Shown here: in pieces, positions 7,905 to 16,735 of the stretch | Position numbering within the stretch: the stretch's first letter is position 1 | Layout: the number at the start of each line of letters is the position of its first letter | Assembly (NCBI GenBank): GCA_964015035.1 | Contig: CAXHCA010000012.1 | Location: forward strand, 1-64,000 | Source: BQJU01 sp964015035 | GTDB lineage: Bacteria; Bacteroidota; Bacteroidia; Chitinophagales; Saprospiraceae | DNA length: 64,000 bases | Direction: 5' to 3' | Notes under the pieces: model-generated | Databases searched by the model: none | What the model saw: the letters and a program-made list of their open reading frames with translations, nothing else | What the model was told of the DNA's origin: nothing | Program-made: the position numbers and the translations under genes

Positions 7905-8612
7905 CTATTGTTTTCCGCTGCAACAAGCCTTGCCGCTGCCACAACCGGCACCTGATTTGCCTTTTGCCTTGTCTCCCTGGCAACAGCCCTTGCCTTTTCC
8001 TTTTCCGGCACAGGCCTTGCCTTGACTTTTTGCCTGGTTGATAATGTTGTCGTATTCAGCCTGGCCTAAGATCACAGGAGTATAATCAAGACCTTGTTGT
8101 TTCAACTGTAGCGAGAAGGTCCGGAGGTGCTTTTCTGAAGCTGTTTGCAGACGGGTATAGAGTCCTTTCAATTGTTCATTTTTCGTACGGCTCTGCGCTG
8201 CTTCTAAGTCTTTAATATCTAATTCTTCGATCTTGGCCCCAACTTGTAGCGCTGCCACCAAGGACTGGTTGCCGGTCGTCACGAATGCATTATAACGTGC
8301 TTGTAGCTCCTTATTTTTAAACAAACCAGGCTGGTCTTTTTTTACCGTGGCCGGTACACTTAGATTGTGGTTTTGAGCTACCAATTTTAGGGATGAAAAA
8401 TGCCGCTCTTCAGAAGCAGAGATCTTTTGGAATGCCAAATGATCCCATTTTTCATTAAGCGCCACATAGACATCTCTGGCCAGTTTCTCTTCTTCCAGCA
8501 TGTACTGTAGGTCCTGTTGTTCTTCCTCACTCAAAGCAACCATTTGACTAAAGAGTGGCGCAAATTGAGCGCCGAGTAGGATCAGTAATGCAATCAAGGG
8601 TAATTTTTTCAT
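7905..8612 (-). CDS. DUF2202 ferritin-like protein with cysteine-rich tail
   Basis: A 235-residue exported protein; MKKLPLIALL at the N-terminus begins a signal peptide ending near residue 23. An in-frame ATG at 8666 is less likely because it would place 18 extra residues before the signal. The DUF2202 domain (about 27-185) has paired helical motifs typical of ferritin-like di-iron folds: EEEKLARDVY (40-49) and ASEERHF (66-72), then IEELDI and ASEKHLRTF in the second half. The last approximately 38 residues are a low-complexity Gly/Lys tail with six cysteines (two CC pairs), looking like a metal- or redox-active appendage. The biochemical role of DUF2202 is not established. A paralogue lies 144 bp upstream. 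Confidence 0.8.
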   Translation of the reverse strand: MKKLPLIALLILLGAQFAPLFSQMVALSEEEQQDLQYMLEEEKLARDVYVALNEKWDHLAFQKISASEERHFSSLKLVAQNHNLSVPATVKKDQPGLFKNKELQARYNAFVTTGNQSLVAALQVGAKIEELDIKDLEAAQSRTKNEQLKGLYTRLQTASEKHLRTFSLQLKQQGLDYTPVILGQAEYDNIINQAKSQGKACAGKGKGKGCCQGDKAKGKSGAGCGSGKACCSGKQ

Positions 8613-8756
8613 TATCGGTAATTTTGATTTAAAGAAATAATGATTTAAGGCAAAAACAGTAGTCATTCAAAATAGGGGCTGATCAAAAAATGAGGACTAA
8701 AGATCAGCCCCTTATCAAAAGAGTATCAACATTTGTATTAGCAAATTTTGCCCTGA

Positions 8757-9476
8757 TTAACCTCCATGATGCCCATGGTCCCAGTCGCTATTGATGATGT
8801 CATCATAAGCTTCTTGTGTAAGGTATAGGGGCACATAGGTCACGCCCTGCGTTTGCAGGTTTTTAACAGCGGCTTTCAAGTGGTTTTTAGAGGCGGCTAA
8901 TAGATTGGTATAAACCAGCGTCAAATCTTGATTGTCCACCAGGTTATCTAGTTGATTTTCCAAATCTAAAATATCCACCTCTTCGATTACCGCACCAGCA
9001 CTGAGGGCCTCTGCCAGTGAAGTCTCTCCCTGTGCGATCAAGTCGGTATACAGACCTTGTAATGTGGTATCCGTAAATTCTCCCACTGCATTATTGGCGG
9101 CAGGATCAGTCAATCCATATTTGTTGATCAGCATCAACATGGCGGCAAAATGCGTTTCTTCACTCGCGGAAATATTGTTGAAAATCAATGCATTCCACTT
9201 TTGGTACATATTTAAATAAAAATCACGTGCCATTTTTTCCTCTTCCCGCATAAAAAGAATGCCGGCCTCTTCTTCTGTACTCAGGGCTTCACTGGGTAAA
9301 TTATTGATGTTGTTTTGACAAATGCCCAGGTTGACCTGAGTATAGCCGTAGGTGCGATCCACTTCGATAAGGTCTTGTGGTTGAGGATTGTCGTTGTCAT
9401 CGGTACATTGTGTAAAGAGCGCGAGGCTCATTGCTGTAAACAGTATCCAGAAGGAAAAACCAATTATCTTTCTCAT
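8757..9476 (-). CDS. DUF2202 ferritin-like lipoprotein
   Basis: A 239-residue paralogue of the neighbouring DUF2202 protein. A signal peptide leads to C24 (FTQC), so it is probably a lipoprotein. The ferritin-like motifs are REEEKMARDFY (77-87) and ASEETHF (104-110), followed by IEEVDILDLE and the C-terminal ASKNHLKAAVKN. The C-terminus is histidine-rich (DWDHGHHGG) rather than cysteine-rich, so the two paralogues end in different potential metal-binding tails. Both genes lie between repeat copies B and C. Function is unknown beyond the ferritin-like fold; metal binding is inference. Confidence 0.8.
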   Translation of the reverse strand: MRKIIGFSFWILFTAMSLALFTQCTDDNDNPQPQDLIEVDRTYGYTQVNLGICQNNINNLPSEALSTEEEAGILFMREEEKMARDFYLNMYQKWNALIFNNISASEETHFAAMLMLINKYGLTDPAANNAVGEFTDTTLQGLYTDLIAQGETSLAEALSAGAVIEEVDILDLENQLDNLVDNQDLTLVYTNLLAASKNHLKAAVKNLQTQGVTYVPLYLTQEAYDDIINSDWDHGHHGG

Positions 9477-9524
9477 GACTAAGGTATTCTAATGTTAAGA
9501 ATTATTTGGCAGGGACGGACCCTG

Positions 9525-9720
9525 AGTGCTTGTTTGGAAGTGGTGCTTTAGCAGCAAAAAATGCAGATTTTGGCTTCTCAAGAGGCTCATTTTTGTGTGC
9601 ATCTCGGCTCAGCCGGGACGGACAAAAAAAATAGCCGAAGTGAGGTTCCAAAATCCCGGTTTTACCAGGACTGAATAGCTTGCCCGAATATACTTCAGGG
9701 ACTGCTTCCAAACATGCACT
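9525..9720 (+). repeat. Dispersed hairpin repeat, copy C (196 bp)
   Basis: Terminal repeats are AGTGCTTGTTTGGAAG and CTTCCAAACATGCACT. The inner hairpin is CCCGGT-ttt-ACCAGG, with one change that gives a C-A mismatch on this strand and a G-T pair on the other. It ends 8 bp before the stop codon of the minus-strand membrane protein at 9729. Copies B and C are in the same orientation and bracket the two DUF2202 genes. Confidence 0.88.
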
Positions 9721-9728
9721 TACCGTAT

Positions 9729-10244
9729 TTACCTAAAATCAACATCGTCCTTTTCTTCTTTGTATTGACGGGTTTCGTGATCGTCAGCAGGTTGAACTGT
9801 TGAAGTCGTACTGAGCTCTGAGTGTCGGATCTGTCCACCGAGATAACCGGTGCGTGCCATTCCTCCAAAGGTGATCACCGCTGCGACTAATGTTACGAGC
9901 ATTAAGGTTTTTGAAAAGGCTTGGTTATATTTTAGGAGCAGGAGTGTCGCCAGTGAAAGTACACCAAGCCCTGCCATCAGCCAGATAGCGATTTCGGCTG
10001 CTTCTTCATGATCATGGATCACGCTTTCTGATATTCCTGTGAGGCCTTCCACTGTTTCTTCGGCTGGTTCACCGGTCAAGAAAACGGGAATGGCGATTAA
10101 CGCCATGAGTATCCAGGTGCCCAGAGCCGCTTGTTTTACACTTTCGGAACTGCGGATAAAGCCGTAGAGAAGAATGCCTAGCCCAATTAGCGTGCCAATA
10201 ATAGGAAAGTGATTGAGCACTAGGTGCAAGTGTGTTGCGTCCAT
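9729..10244 (-). CDS. Four-helix membrane protein (DUF2231-like)
   Basis: A 171-residue integral membrane protein with four hydrophobic segments, resembling the DUF2231 family. The start MDATHLHLVLNHFP (ATG at 10244) was preferred to an ATG at 10280 because family members begin with this histidine-rich segment placed just before the first helix. A second histidine cluster (IHDHEEAAEIA) precedes helix three, so heme or metal coordination at the membrane face is conceivable. The C-terminus is hydrophilic and acidic. It is 47 bp downstream of the small secreted protein gene at 10292. The function is unknown; neighbours suggest metal or redox handling. Confidence 0.7.
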   Translation of the reverse strand: MDATHLHLVLNHFPIIGTLIGLGILLYGFIRSSESVKQAALGTWILMALIAIPVFLTGEPAEETVEGLTGISESVIHDHEEAAEIAIWLMAGLGVLSLATLLLLKYNQAFSKTLMLVTLVAAVITFGGMARTGYLGGQIRHSELSTTSTVQPADDHETRQYKEEKDDVDFR

Positions 10245-10291
10245 TGTTGATTGATTTTTGAAAAAATGAATGAAATACAAATCTCAAGTAA

Positions 10292-10687
10292 TCAACCAAG
10301 GACTCTAGGCGGTTGCCAGATATCCATGTACAGCATCAAAGTATAGGCTTGATCTGTGGAAAAGGGAGTACTCCTGGCTTCTACAACAGGAGGAACTATT
10401 GCAGACAACCCCCAGCTCTGTAGAGTGGCTATGGGAGCATGTAGATGCGTGATTTCTCCTTTGAATGGCAATTTGGAATGATCGTGTGTATTCTGGTGTT
10501 GGCTGTATTTATCTCCGTAGTGTAACCTCAGGTATTGAAAAAAAAGCGTTTCCGGGGCGGATTGCTTATGTTCTTGGAAATGTTGCAATAAGTAAGGAAG
10601 TTCAGCCAAATCCTCTTGTACCTGTACCGGCACCAAAGAGCCAAACAGGAAAAGGAAAAGAAGGAATATGGCGGTTGCCTTACGCAT
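10292..10687 (-). CDS. Small secreted protein of unknown function
   Basis: A 131-residue protein with a signal peptide (about 1-24, hydrophobic core FLLFLFLFGSL). The mature part is rich in His and Tyr (LRLHYGDKYSQHQNTHDHSK) and ends in aromatic, Pro-rich sequence. I do not recognise a named family with certainty. Small secreted His-rich proteins of this kind occur beside metal or redox genes in Bacteroidota, and here it is the first gene of a probable unit with the DUF2231-like membrane protein. Coding status is supported by the clear signal peptide, the ATG start and the 47-bp spacing. Confidence 0.6.
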   Translation of the reverse strand: MRKATAIFLLFLFLFGSLVPVQVQEDLAELPYLLQHFQEHKQSAPETLFFQYLRLHYGDKYSQHQNTHDHSKLPFKGEITHLHAPIATLQSWGLSAIVPPVVEARSTPFSTDQAYTLMLYMDIWQPPRVLG

Positions 10688-10775
10688 TTGTTAGTGATTT
10701 ACGCTTCAAATTTCTAAGTTTTACCATTGAGTGTCTATGACAAAGATCACAGAAGGCCATAATTTTTGTTAAAAA

Positions 10776-12383
10776 TTATTTAAATACGATGGAAGCAGTT
10801 GCCGCATATTTCCCATTCAAAATGGCGGTCATCAAATACAGGCCCTGTTTGGCATCAGGAAGATGGATTCCTAATTTGTAATCACCGGTTTCGGCTACCT
10901 CACGGGTTAGTTGTTTGATCAATCTACCGGTAGTATCTACCATAAAAAGATCTATGGTTCCAGCCTCTGGGATATTAGCCTGCAACTGAAAAATGCCTTT
11001 TTCACTGGGGTTTGGAAAGACGGATATGGTGAAGGCATGATAACCGGGCAATGGATTTACGGTAGCCGTAGTTTCATGTTTGATCATACGTACCTGGTAT
11101 AGATTGGTAGCAGCTGAGGTCACTCCTGTCGAATTTGTTGTAAAAGGATGTTGGGTTGGGCTGTAAATGCCGCCAAAGATGTGCCCCAATACAACGGTGT
11201 CAAGATCGATTGCTGGAAGGTCAACAATGTCGGGGGCAATCATCGGTAAGGTGGGGTTGATCAGTAGCTCTGCACTCGACCCTAAATATGCGGGCATTTC
11301 TATCGGAAGTCGAACCTCTTCTAGGTTGCCATCTGCATCCCGGCTCACTCGACTAATCGTTTTAACAAAGGGCACATTGTCATCTTGTACCATATCGGTG
11401 CCATTAAAATAATATTGACTCATGCCACCAAAAAAGAGGTTGTGCATGGTGTTTTGACTTTCGTCAAATAGTGCAATATGCGCTGAATGGTAATTGCTTA
11501 AATATTGGTTGAATTCCGTAATGGGCTGATGACCGGAGGCTGTGATGTCTACCGGATAAAGATAAGGCAAGTCTTGGGAAACCTGAAAAACACCCGAGAA
11601 GAGCGTATACCCCAATGATCCATCCGGAAAAACCTGAGGCATGAGGTTGTAGTCTCTTCGATGGAGGTGTACTGGATCGGAAACTGTTGTTAAGTCGTTG
11701 ATGATTAGCTGGTCGTCGTTGGTGGCGATTGAAAATTTTCGAAGGCCATCCACATAGGTTTGAGTGAAGGTTGGATGATTCATGGGATTATAACGCCCAT
11801 CAAAGCGATGCCCACCAATGAGGTAAAAAGTATCTCCAATTTTTCCCAGGTAACCTCCGGTAACGGCAAATTGATCGTTCGTAATTTGTAAAAAATCAGC
11901 TGAGATGCTTTCTGCGTTGACGATGTGATCAATCAATGCGGGAATATTCACCACCGTGAGGTAAGGGAAGGTAATGTGATCACCTTCGGACGCGCTATAG
12001 GCGTATCCTCCAACAATAATCAATTGTTCTCCATCTTGAAAGAACTCCATATTTGTGGCCTGCAATTGCTCGCGTAAAGCAACCGGTAATGCCAGTACCG
12101 ATGAGCTCCATAGTTCTCCCGTTGTTGGATTTACCACGTAAATAACTGTATTGTTTTGACTTTCTGGAAAGGCATTAAAGGGCTGTCGAGCATGAATGCC
12201 ATCAAGTCTGCCACCGATCAGCACCCACTTGTCCAAATGTTGGGCATGAGCATAAGAATGCAGGCCTGGTAAACCAGTAATCGAAACAGCCTCCAAATTG
12301 ATGGAGTAAGAGAAGTTGGTCTGAGCAAAAAGTGAAATCGAACTCAGGCACAGCAGTGTAGCGTAGATCGTTTTGGAAATCAT
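10776..12383 (-). CDS. Kelch-like secreted protein with type IX sorting domain
   Basis: About 535 residues counted from ATG 12383 (two further in-frame ATGs at 12392 and 12413 are possible). It has a Sec signal peptide ending near SLFAQ. The central 350 or so residues repeat short GG-ending strands such as WVLIGGR, LIIVGGY and FYLIGGH, typical of Kelch/galactose-oxidase-like beta-propellers. The last approximately 75 residues are a type A C-terminal sorting domain of the type IX secretion system: VFPNPSEKG, LFMVDTTGRLIKQL, GLYLMTAILNGKY and a basic terminus. It should therefore be delivered to the cell surface or released. No catalytic residues were identified. It is transcribed away from the deacetylase gene. 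Confidence 0.78.
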   Translation of the reverse strand: MISKTIYATLLCLSSISLFAQTNFSYSINLEAVSITGLPGLHSYAHAQHLDKWVLIGGRLDGIHARQPFNAFPESQNNTVIYVVNPTTGELWSSSVLALPVALREQLQATNMEFFQDGEQLIIVGGYAYSASEGDHITFPYLTVVNIPALIDHIVNAESISADFLQITNDQFAVTGGYLGKIGDTFYLIGGHRFDGRYNPMNHPTFTQTYVDGLRKFSIATNDDQLIINDLTTVSDPVHLHRRDYNLMPQVFPDGSLGYTLFSGVFQVSQDLPYLYPVDITASGHQPITEFNQYLSNYHSAHIALFDESQNTMHNLFFGGMSQYYFNGTDMVQDDNVPFVKTISRVSRDADGNLEEVRLPIEMPAYLGSSAELLINPTLPMIAPDIVDLPAIDLDTVVLGHIFGGIYSPTQHPFTTNSTGVTSAATNLYQVRMIKHETTATVNPLPGYHAFTISVFPNPSEKGIFQLQANIPEAGTIDLFMVDTTGRLIKQLTREVAETGDYKLGIHLPDAKQGLYLMTAILNGKYAATASIVFK

Positions 12384-12549
12384 GGCGGTCATTTTTGTGT
12401 AAATTAAATCCAATTATGTCGGCATCTCTGTAATGTACATCACATACCTGCGGGAGAAGGAGAGAAAGGTGCCGGAGCCAGTATTATTTGCATGAGATAT
12501 TTCATAGGTAAACTTGATTAAGGTCATCTTTCTGGACTCGATCCATCAA

Positions 12550-12557
12550 TACTTTTG
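12550..12557 (+). promoter_or_regulatory. Bacteroidota -7 promoter element for the deacetylase operon
   Basis: TACTTTTG matches TAnnTTTG exactly and ends 19 bp before the ATG at 12577. The spacing is identical to that of the element at 2323. The -33 candidate TTTC (12529-12532) is imperfect and only 17 bp upstream. Confidence 0.5.
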
Positions 12558-12576
12558 CAATTGTAAACCAACAGCC

Positions 12577-13533
12577 ATGGAGCTTATCTTCAATAATATT
12601 TTCCTTAAACACGATACCGGAATGCATCCGGAGAATCTCAAAAGGCTAGAGGTTTTTTCTGAAGTGCCAGAGAGGAAGATCATGGATGGTCGTCCATTTC
12701 TTGAGTTGATCCACAAACCGGACTATATTGAAAAAGTAAAAAATGCTGTTGTGGAAGCCCATTGGTTGGATCAAGATACCAAGGTTTCAGCGGGTACTTT
12801 TGAGGCAGCAGTGGCAGCGGTAGGGGCGACCATCATGGCTAGTGAATCTGGAGATTTTGCCTTGGTTCGGCCGCCAGGTCACCACGCTTATCCCGATCAT
12901 TCCAGCGGTTTTTGTTTGTTCAACAATGTGGCGATTGCTACCCAGAAATTGGTCAATGAAGGTCGGCGAGTATTGCTTTTTGACTTTGACGGCCACCTAG
13001 GAGACGGTACCTCCCATATTTTTTACGAGACCGACCAGGTATTGTATTGGTCTATTCATCAACTGCCGGCGTTTCCCGGGCATGGGTTTGTCCATGAGAT
13101 TGGAAAAGGCCTTGGTAAGGGCTTTACGATCAATGTTCCGTTGCCTCCGGGCAGTGCTGATGATATTTTCATGGATGCTTTTCATTCTTTTTTGCCGGTG
13201 GCAAAACAATTTAATCCGGATGTGGTTGCCATTTCTGCAGGGTTTGATGCACATCTGTTTGACCTCCTTTTGGAGTTGAGGATTTCCTATGACAGTTATT
13301 ACCAAATTGGGAAAAAGCTCCGGGAGAGCTTTCCATTTCTCTTCGCCAGCTTGGAAGGGGGATATAATGTGGAAGTTTTACCCCATTGTGTATACAATTT
13401 TTTGGCGGGTGTCAATGGGACACCAAAGCCATTTTCTGAACCTACTACTACTTCTTCCCGCAGGGTGTGGGAAACGTATGAAATAGGTTTATATTCTATA
13501 TTTCATCATTTGCAACCTTATTGGAAATTTTAA
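12577..13533 (+). CDS. Histone-deacetylase-family (AcuC-like) deacetylase
   Basis: A 318-residue zinc-dependent deacylase of the HDAC/AcuC/acetylpolyamine family. Catalytic histidines are H102/H103 (RPPGHHAYPDH). Metal ligands are D138/H140 in DFDGHLGDGT and D224 in ISAGFDAH, and the transition-state tyrosine is Y263 (EGGYN). The usual DxDxHHG motif reads HL rather than HH; the first, metal-binding His is kept. The ATG at 12577 was chosen because homology starts there and a -7 promoter box lies between it and the upstream in-frame start. The Pat-like acyltransferase follows 4 bp later, so the pair probably controls reversible lysine acylation, as AcuA/AcuC does for acetyl-CoA synthetase in Bacillus. 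Confidence 0.88.
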   Translation: MELIFNNIFLKHDTGMHPENLKRLEVFSEVPERKIMDGRPFLELIHKPDYIEKVKNAVVEAHWLDQDTKVSAGTFEAAVAAVGATIMASESGDFALVRPPGHHAYPDHSSGFCLFNNVAIATQKLVNEGRRVLLFDFDGHLGDGTSHIFYETDQVLYWSIHQLPAFPGHGFVHEIGKGLGKGFTINVPLPPGSADDIFMDAFHSFLPVAKQFNPDVVAISAGFDAHLFDLLLELRISYDSYYQIGKKLRESFPFLFASLEGGYNVEVLPHCVYNFLAGVNGTPKPFSEPTTTSSRRVWETYEIGLYSIFHHLQPYWKF

Positions 13534-13537
13534 AATT

Positions 13538-16225
13538 ATGGCACACCGACTAGAAAAAATATTTCAACCAAAAAGCATTGCGGCTATTGGAGCTTCTGAT
13601 CAAGAGGGTACTGTGGGTAATGCCTTGATTAAGAATTTATTACAGGGCAGTTTTTCCGGAAACGTTTATCCGGTTAATCCTGGTCATGCCACGATACAGG
13701 GGTTGAAAAGTTACCAAAAGGTAGGCGAAATTCCCGAAACCATTGATCTGGCAGTCATCGCTACTCCGGCCAAGGTGGTACCCACTCTAGTAGAGGAATG
13801 TGGACAAGCAGGTGTAGGCGGTTTGGTAATATTATCGGCAGGATTTGCGGAAGCCGGTGAGGCAGGAAAGTTGATGTATCAACAAATTCTGAAAACGGCT
13901 AAAAAATACAACATGAGGGTCATTGGCCCCAACTGCCTGGGATTCATAAATCCATCGATGGGCATTAATGCCAGCTTCGCTGCTGACATGGCCCTTCCGG
14001 GTAAGATTGCTTTCATTTCCCAAAGTGGGGCGCTGTGTACCGGTATTTTGGACTGGTCACTGGATCAAAATGTGGGCTTTAGCCATTTCGTTTCGATTGG
14101 ATCGATGGTAGACGTAGGGTTTGCCGATTTGATTGATTATTTCGGATCGGACCCGCATACCTCCAGCATTTTGATTTATATGGAAAGTTTGAAAGATGTT
14201 CGCCGCTTTATGAGTGCCGCTCGTGCCTTTGCTCGTAATAAGCCGATTATTTTATTAAAATCGGGTAAAAGTGAAGAAGGCGCCAAGGCTTCTTTGTCGC
14301 ATACAGGAGCATTGGCGGGTAATGACGAGGTCTTTCGCGCTGCTTTCCGAAGAGCCGGGATCATGCAGGTTGATACGATTGAACAATTATTCGACTTTGC
14401 CCAGGCCCTAGCGACCCAGCCATTGCCAAGAGGCAATCGTTTGGCCATTGTGACCAATGCAGGCGGCCCGGGGGTATTGGCTACTGATTATCTGAGTAGT
14501 AACGGGGGGCAATTGGCTGAACTTTCCAGACATACGATGAGCCGATTGGACGAGATTCTTCCGCCGCATTGGAGCCACGGCAACCCGGTTGATGTATTAG
14601 GTGATGCAGATGCGACTAAATACCAGGAAGCGATCCAAGCCTGTGTAGAAGATGAAAATGTCGATGCTACCTTAGTGATCCTGACTCCACAGGAAGTGAC
14701 GGATGCTCAGGCTATTGCAGAAGCACTGGTTGCAAAGAAAGGGCGAAAACCCATTTTGGCCTGTTGGATGGGAGAAGGAGAAGTGAAAGCCGGGCGGGAA
14801 ATTTTAGAAGTGGGGAAGGTCCCCAATTATCGTTATCCGGAAAATGCAGTTGATGTGTTTCTGAAAATGTACCGCTATTCCAGAAACTTGGAACTGCTCT
14901 ATGAAACACCCCCGAACGTGCCTGAAAAAATGACCTTTGAAAGAGCGGCTGCGAAGGCCCTGATTCAGGGTGTGATGGCCGAGGGACGTAACCAATTGAC
15001 GGAGCTGGAGGCCAAACAATTATTGAACTACTACGACATCCCTACACCACAGGGCAAGGTTGTACGATCTGCCGAGGAAGCGGCCAGCTATGCGAGTGAA
15101 ATTGGGTTTCCGGTAGTGATGAAAATTGCCTCTTCGGAAATTGCTCACAAGACCGATGTCGGTGGGGTAATGTTGCATATTAATGATGAGCAATCGGCCA
15201 AAGAGGCCTTTCAGAAGATCATGAATAATGTGCAAGCACATTGCTCAGACGCAGAACTGGAAGGGGTGCGTGTGGAGAAAATGATCGATAAAAAATACGA
15301 ATTGTTGATTGGGTCTAAAAAAGATCCCATTTTTGGACCGGTTATTGTCTTTGGGACCGGTGGCGTACTGGTTGAATTATATAAAGATACCAGTATGGGG
15401 CTACCTCCCCTGAATATGGCTCTGGCGCAGCGAATTATTGAAAATACGAAGGTGTACAAACTATTGAAAGGATACCGGGGCATGCCGGGCGTGGAAATAG
15501 AAGCCGTACAATTCCTGCTGGTTAAGTTTGCGTATTTGCTGATAGATCTTCCCGAAATCCAGGAAATAGATATCAATCCTTTTGCCATCGATGAATATGG
15601 AGGACTGGCGCTGGACGCACACATTGTCTTGGATCAAAATTACCAGGATAGCGCACAGAAACCATACAGCCACCTGGTGATCTCTCCTTATCCTTCCTAC
15701 AAGAAGGAAATCACCTTAAGAAATGGCCAAAAAGCCAAGTTGCGGGCTATTAAGCCAGAAGATGAGCCCATTGAGGCAACCATGTTTGATGACGTTTCCG
15801 AGGAATCGATGTACCGTCGATTTTTTACTTCTTCTTTTGATGTCAGTCACAATTCGCTCATCCGAGATACGCAAATAGATTACGACCGGGAAATAGCCAT
15901 CATCGCCTTAGTCGTAGAGGACGGCATTGAAAAAATGGCGGGAGTGGTTCGCGTGATCAGTGACCCTTGGCGGGAAAATGGAGAATACGCTATTCTGGTA
16001 GCCGATCCCTGGCAACAGCAAGGTTTGGGTAGTGCGCTGACGGATTTTATTATCGAGATTTCCCAGAAGCGAGGCATCCAAAAATTGTATGCCGAGGTGT
16101 TGAATATCAATGGTGTGATGAGCCACATGCTGAGAAAAAGAGGCTTTTCAACCACCAAACGCAATGAAGATGGTTTTGTCTTGGAATTGGATCTTATGGA
16201 ACAACCTGTCATGGATGGTCAATAA
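13538..16225 (+). CDS. Pat-type protein acyltransferase: ADP-forming acyl-CoA ligase fused to GNAT
   Basis: 895 residues. Domain order: CoA-binding Rossmann domain (about 1-130, IGASDQEGTVGN), succinyl-CoA-ligase-like domains (about 150-460), an ATP-grasp domain (about 480-705, with KIASSEIAHKTDVGGV), and a C-terminal GNAT acetyltransferase (about 720-890) whose acetyl-CoA loop is QQQGLGSA (about 826-833). This is the architecture of Pat/PatZ (YfiQ) lysine acetyltransferases. The phosphorylatable histidine of ADP-forming ligases appears intact (H255 in SLSHTGALAG), whereas well-studied Pat enzymes are reported to have an inactive ligase part; ligase activity is thus possible here. It sits 4 bp after the deacetylase gene and is followed by a strong terminator. 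Confidence 0.88.
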   Translation: MAHRLEKIFQPKSIAAIGASDQEGTVGNALIKNLLQGSFSGNVYPVNPGHATIQGLKSYQKVGEIPETIDLAVIATPAKVVPTLVEECGQAGVGGLVILSAGFAEAGEAGKLMYQQILKTAKKYNMRVIGPNCLGFINPSMGINASFAADMALPGKIAFISQSGALCTGILDWSLDQNVGFSHFVSIGSMVDVGFADLIDYFGSDPHTSSILIYMESLKDVRRFMSAARAFARNKPIILLKSGKSEEGAKASLSHTGALAGNDEVFRAAFRRAGIMQVDTIEQLFDFAQALATQPLPRGNRLAIVTNAGGPGVLATDYLSSNGGQLAELSRHTMSRLDEILPPHWSHGNPVDVLGDADATKYQEAIQACVEDENVDATLVILTPQEVTDAQAIAEALVAKKGRKPILACWMGEGEVKAGREILEVGKVPNYRYPENAVDVFLKMYRYSRNLELLYETPPNVPEKMTFERAAAKALIQGVMAEGRNQLTELEAKQLLNYYDIPTPQGKVVRSAEEAASYASEIGFPVVMKIASSEIAHKTDVGGVMLHINDEQSAKEAFQKIMNNVQAHCSDAELEGVRVEKMIDKKYELLIGSKKDPIFGPVIVFGTGGVLVELYKDTSMGLPPLNMALAQRIIENTKVYKLLKGYRGMPGVEIEAVQFLLVKFAYLLIDLPEIQEIDINPFAIDEYGGLALDAHIVLDQNYQDSAQKPYSHLVISPYPSYKKEITLRNGQKAKLRAIKPEDEPIEATMFDDVSEESMYRRFFTSSFDVSHNSLIRDTQIDYDREIAIIALVVEDGIEKMAGVVRVISDPWRENGEYAILVADPWQQQGLGSALTDFIIEISQKRGIQKLYAEVLNINGVMSHMLRKRGFSTTKRNEDGFVLELDLMEQPVMDGQ

Positions 16226-16263
16226 TTGATGTCGGGACATACTTGTCAAGTTTAGATTGAAGG

Positions 16264-16324
16264 AAAAAATCCGATCTGGAGATTTGGGACAGACGATGTT
16301 CCCATCTTTGGTTCGGATTTTTTT
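16264..16324 (+). terminator. Intrinsic terminator after the deacetylase/acyltransferase operon
   Basis: A long hairpin: outer stem AAAAAATCCGA (16264-16274) pairs with TCGGATTTTTTT (16313-16324), with inner pairing of AGAT..GGGA against TCCCATCT. It starts 39 bp after the stop codon and ends in a seven-T run. The A-tract on the other side would allow bidirectional use. Confidence 0.8.
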
Positions 16325-16494
16325 ATGTAGGGGAGGTCTTTTTTTTACAAAATATTATCCGGATTTTCAAGGAATTACACCTTGGTTTTTTGTCAAACCA
16401 GAACAGAGCAGAATAGAATTCTAATTGCAATGACATAGCTTTGTAAGGGAAAGCAAGAATAATTAGAGCAAGTGCATGTTTGCAGCCCAAAGTT
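16325..16494. other. Intergenic stretch without gene
   Basis: Between the terminator and the diverged repeat, AT-rich. I see no coding sequence or convincing promoter on either strand. An isolated AGTGCATGTTTGCAG at 16471-16485 resembles the terminal repeat of the dispersed repeat family and may be a remnant of an older insertion. Confidence 0.5.
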
Positions 16495-16681
16495 TGAGCG
16501 TATGTTTGGATCGGATTCTATTTGAAAATCAGTAGATTAGGGTTTTGGCGAAGAGGCCAAATATGAGTCTCGGCTGAGCCGAGGTGAATATTTTAGCTCA
16601 ACGGCTGAGCCTGCCCCGATCTCACATCGGGGTTCCTAATATGTTGGTTTTCAGCAGGAGCAAGCTCCAAACATGCTCTGA
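16495..16681 (+). repeat. Diverged relative of the dispersed hairpin repeat (second type)
   Basis: About 187 bp with imperfect terminal inverted repeats TGAGCGTATGTTTGGA and TCCAAACATGCTCTGA, sharing the ATGTTTGGA/TCCAAACAT core with the main family. The interior differs. It contains hairpins CTCGGC-tga-GCCGAG and CCCCGAT-ctcac-ATCGGGG and the block GGAGCAAGCTCC, also seen at 191-202. It ends about 55 bp before the GTG start of the rhamnose operon, so it may influence transcription there. Confidence 0.65.
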
Positions 16682-16735
16682 CGGTAATGTTTTGAACAAT
16701 AACGCCTGGATTCATTAATCATTAAATAGATCTTT

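Noticed and set aside
7471..7983. Open reading frame on the minus strand through repeat copy B
   Set aside because: It begins within the mutarotase and DUF2202 genes' opposite strand and runs across the repeat; its predicted protein contains the translated repeat rather than a conserved protein.
9502..9711. Small minus-strand ORF within repeat copy C
   Set aside because: The protein is just the translated repeat (also found in copy B), with no start signal or conservation that would make it a gene.
16471..16485. Isolated terminal-repeat-like sequence as the left end of a longer element to 16681
   Set aside because: TGAGCGTATGTTTGGA at 16495 pairs better with the right end, so the shorter element was preferred; the outer match is noted only as a possible remnant.
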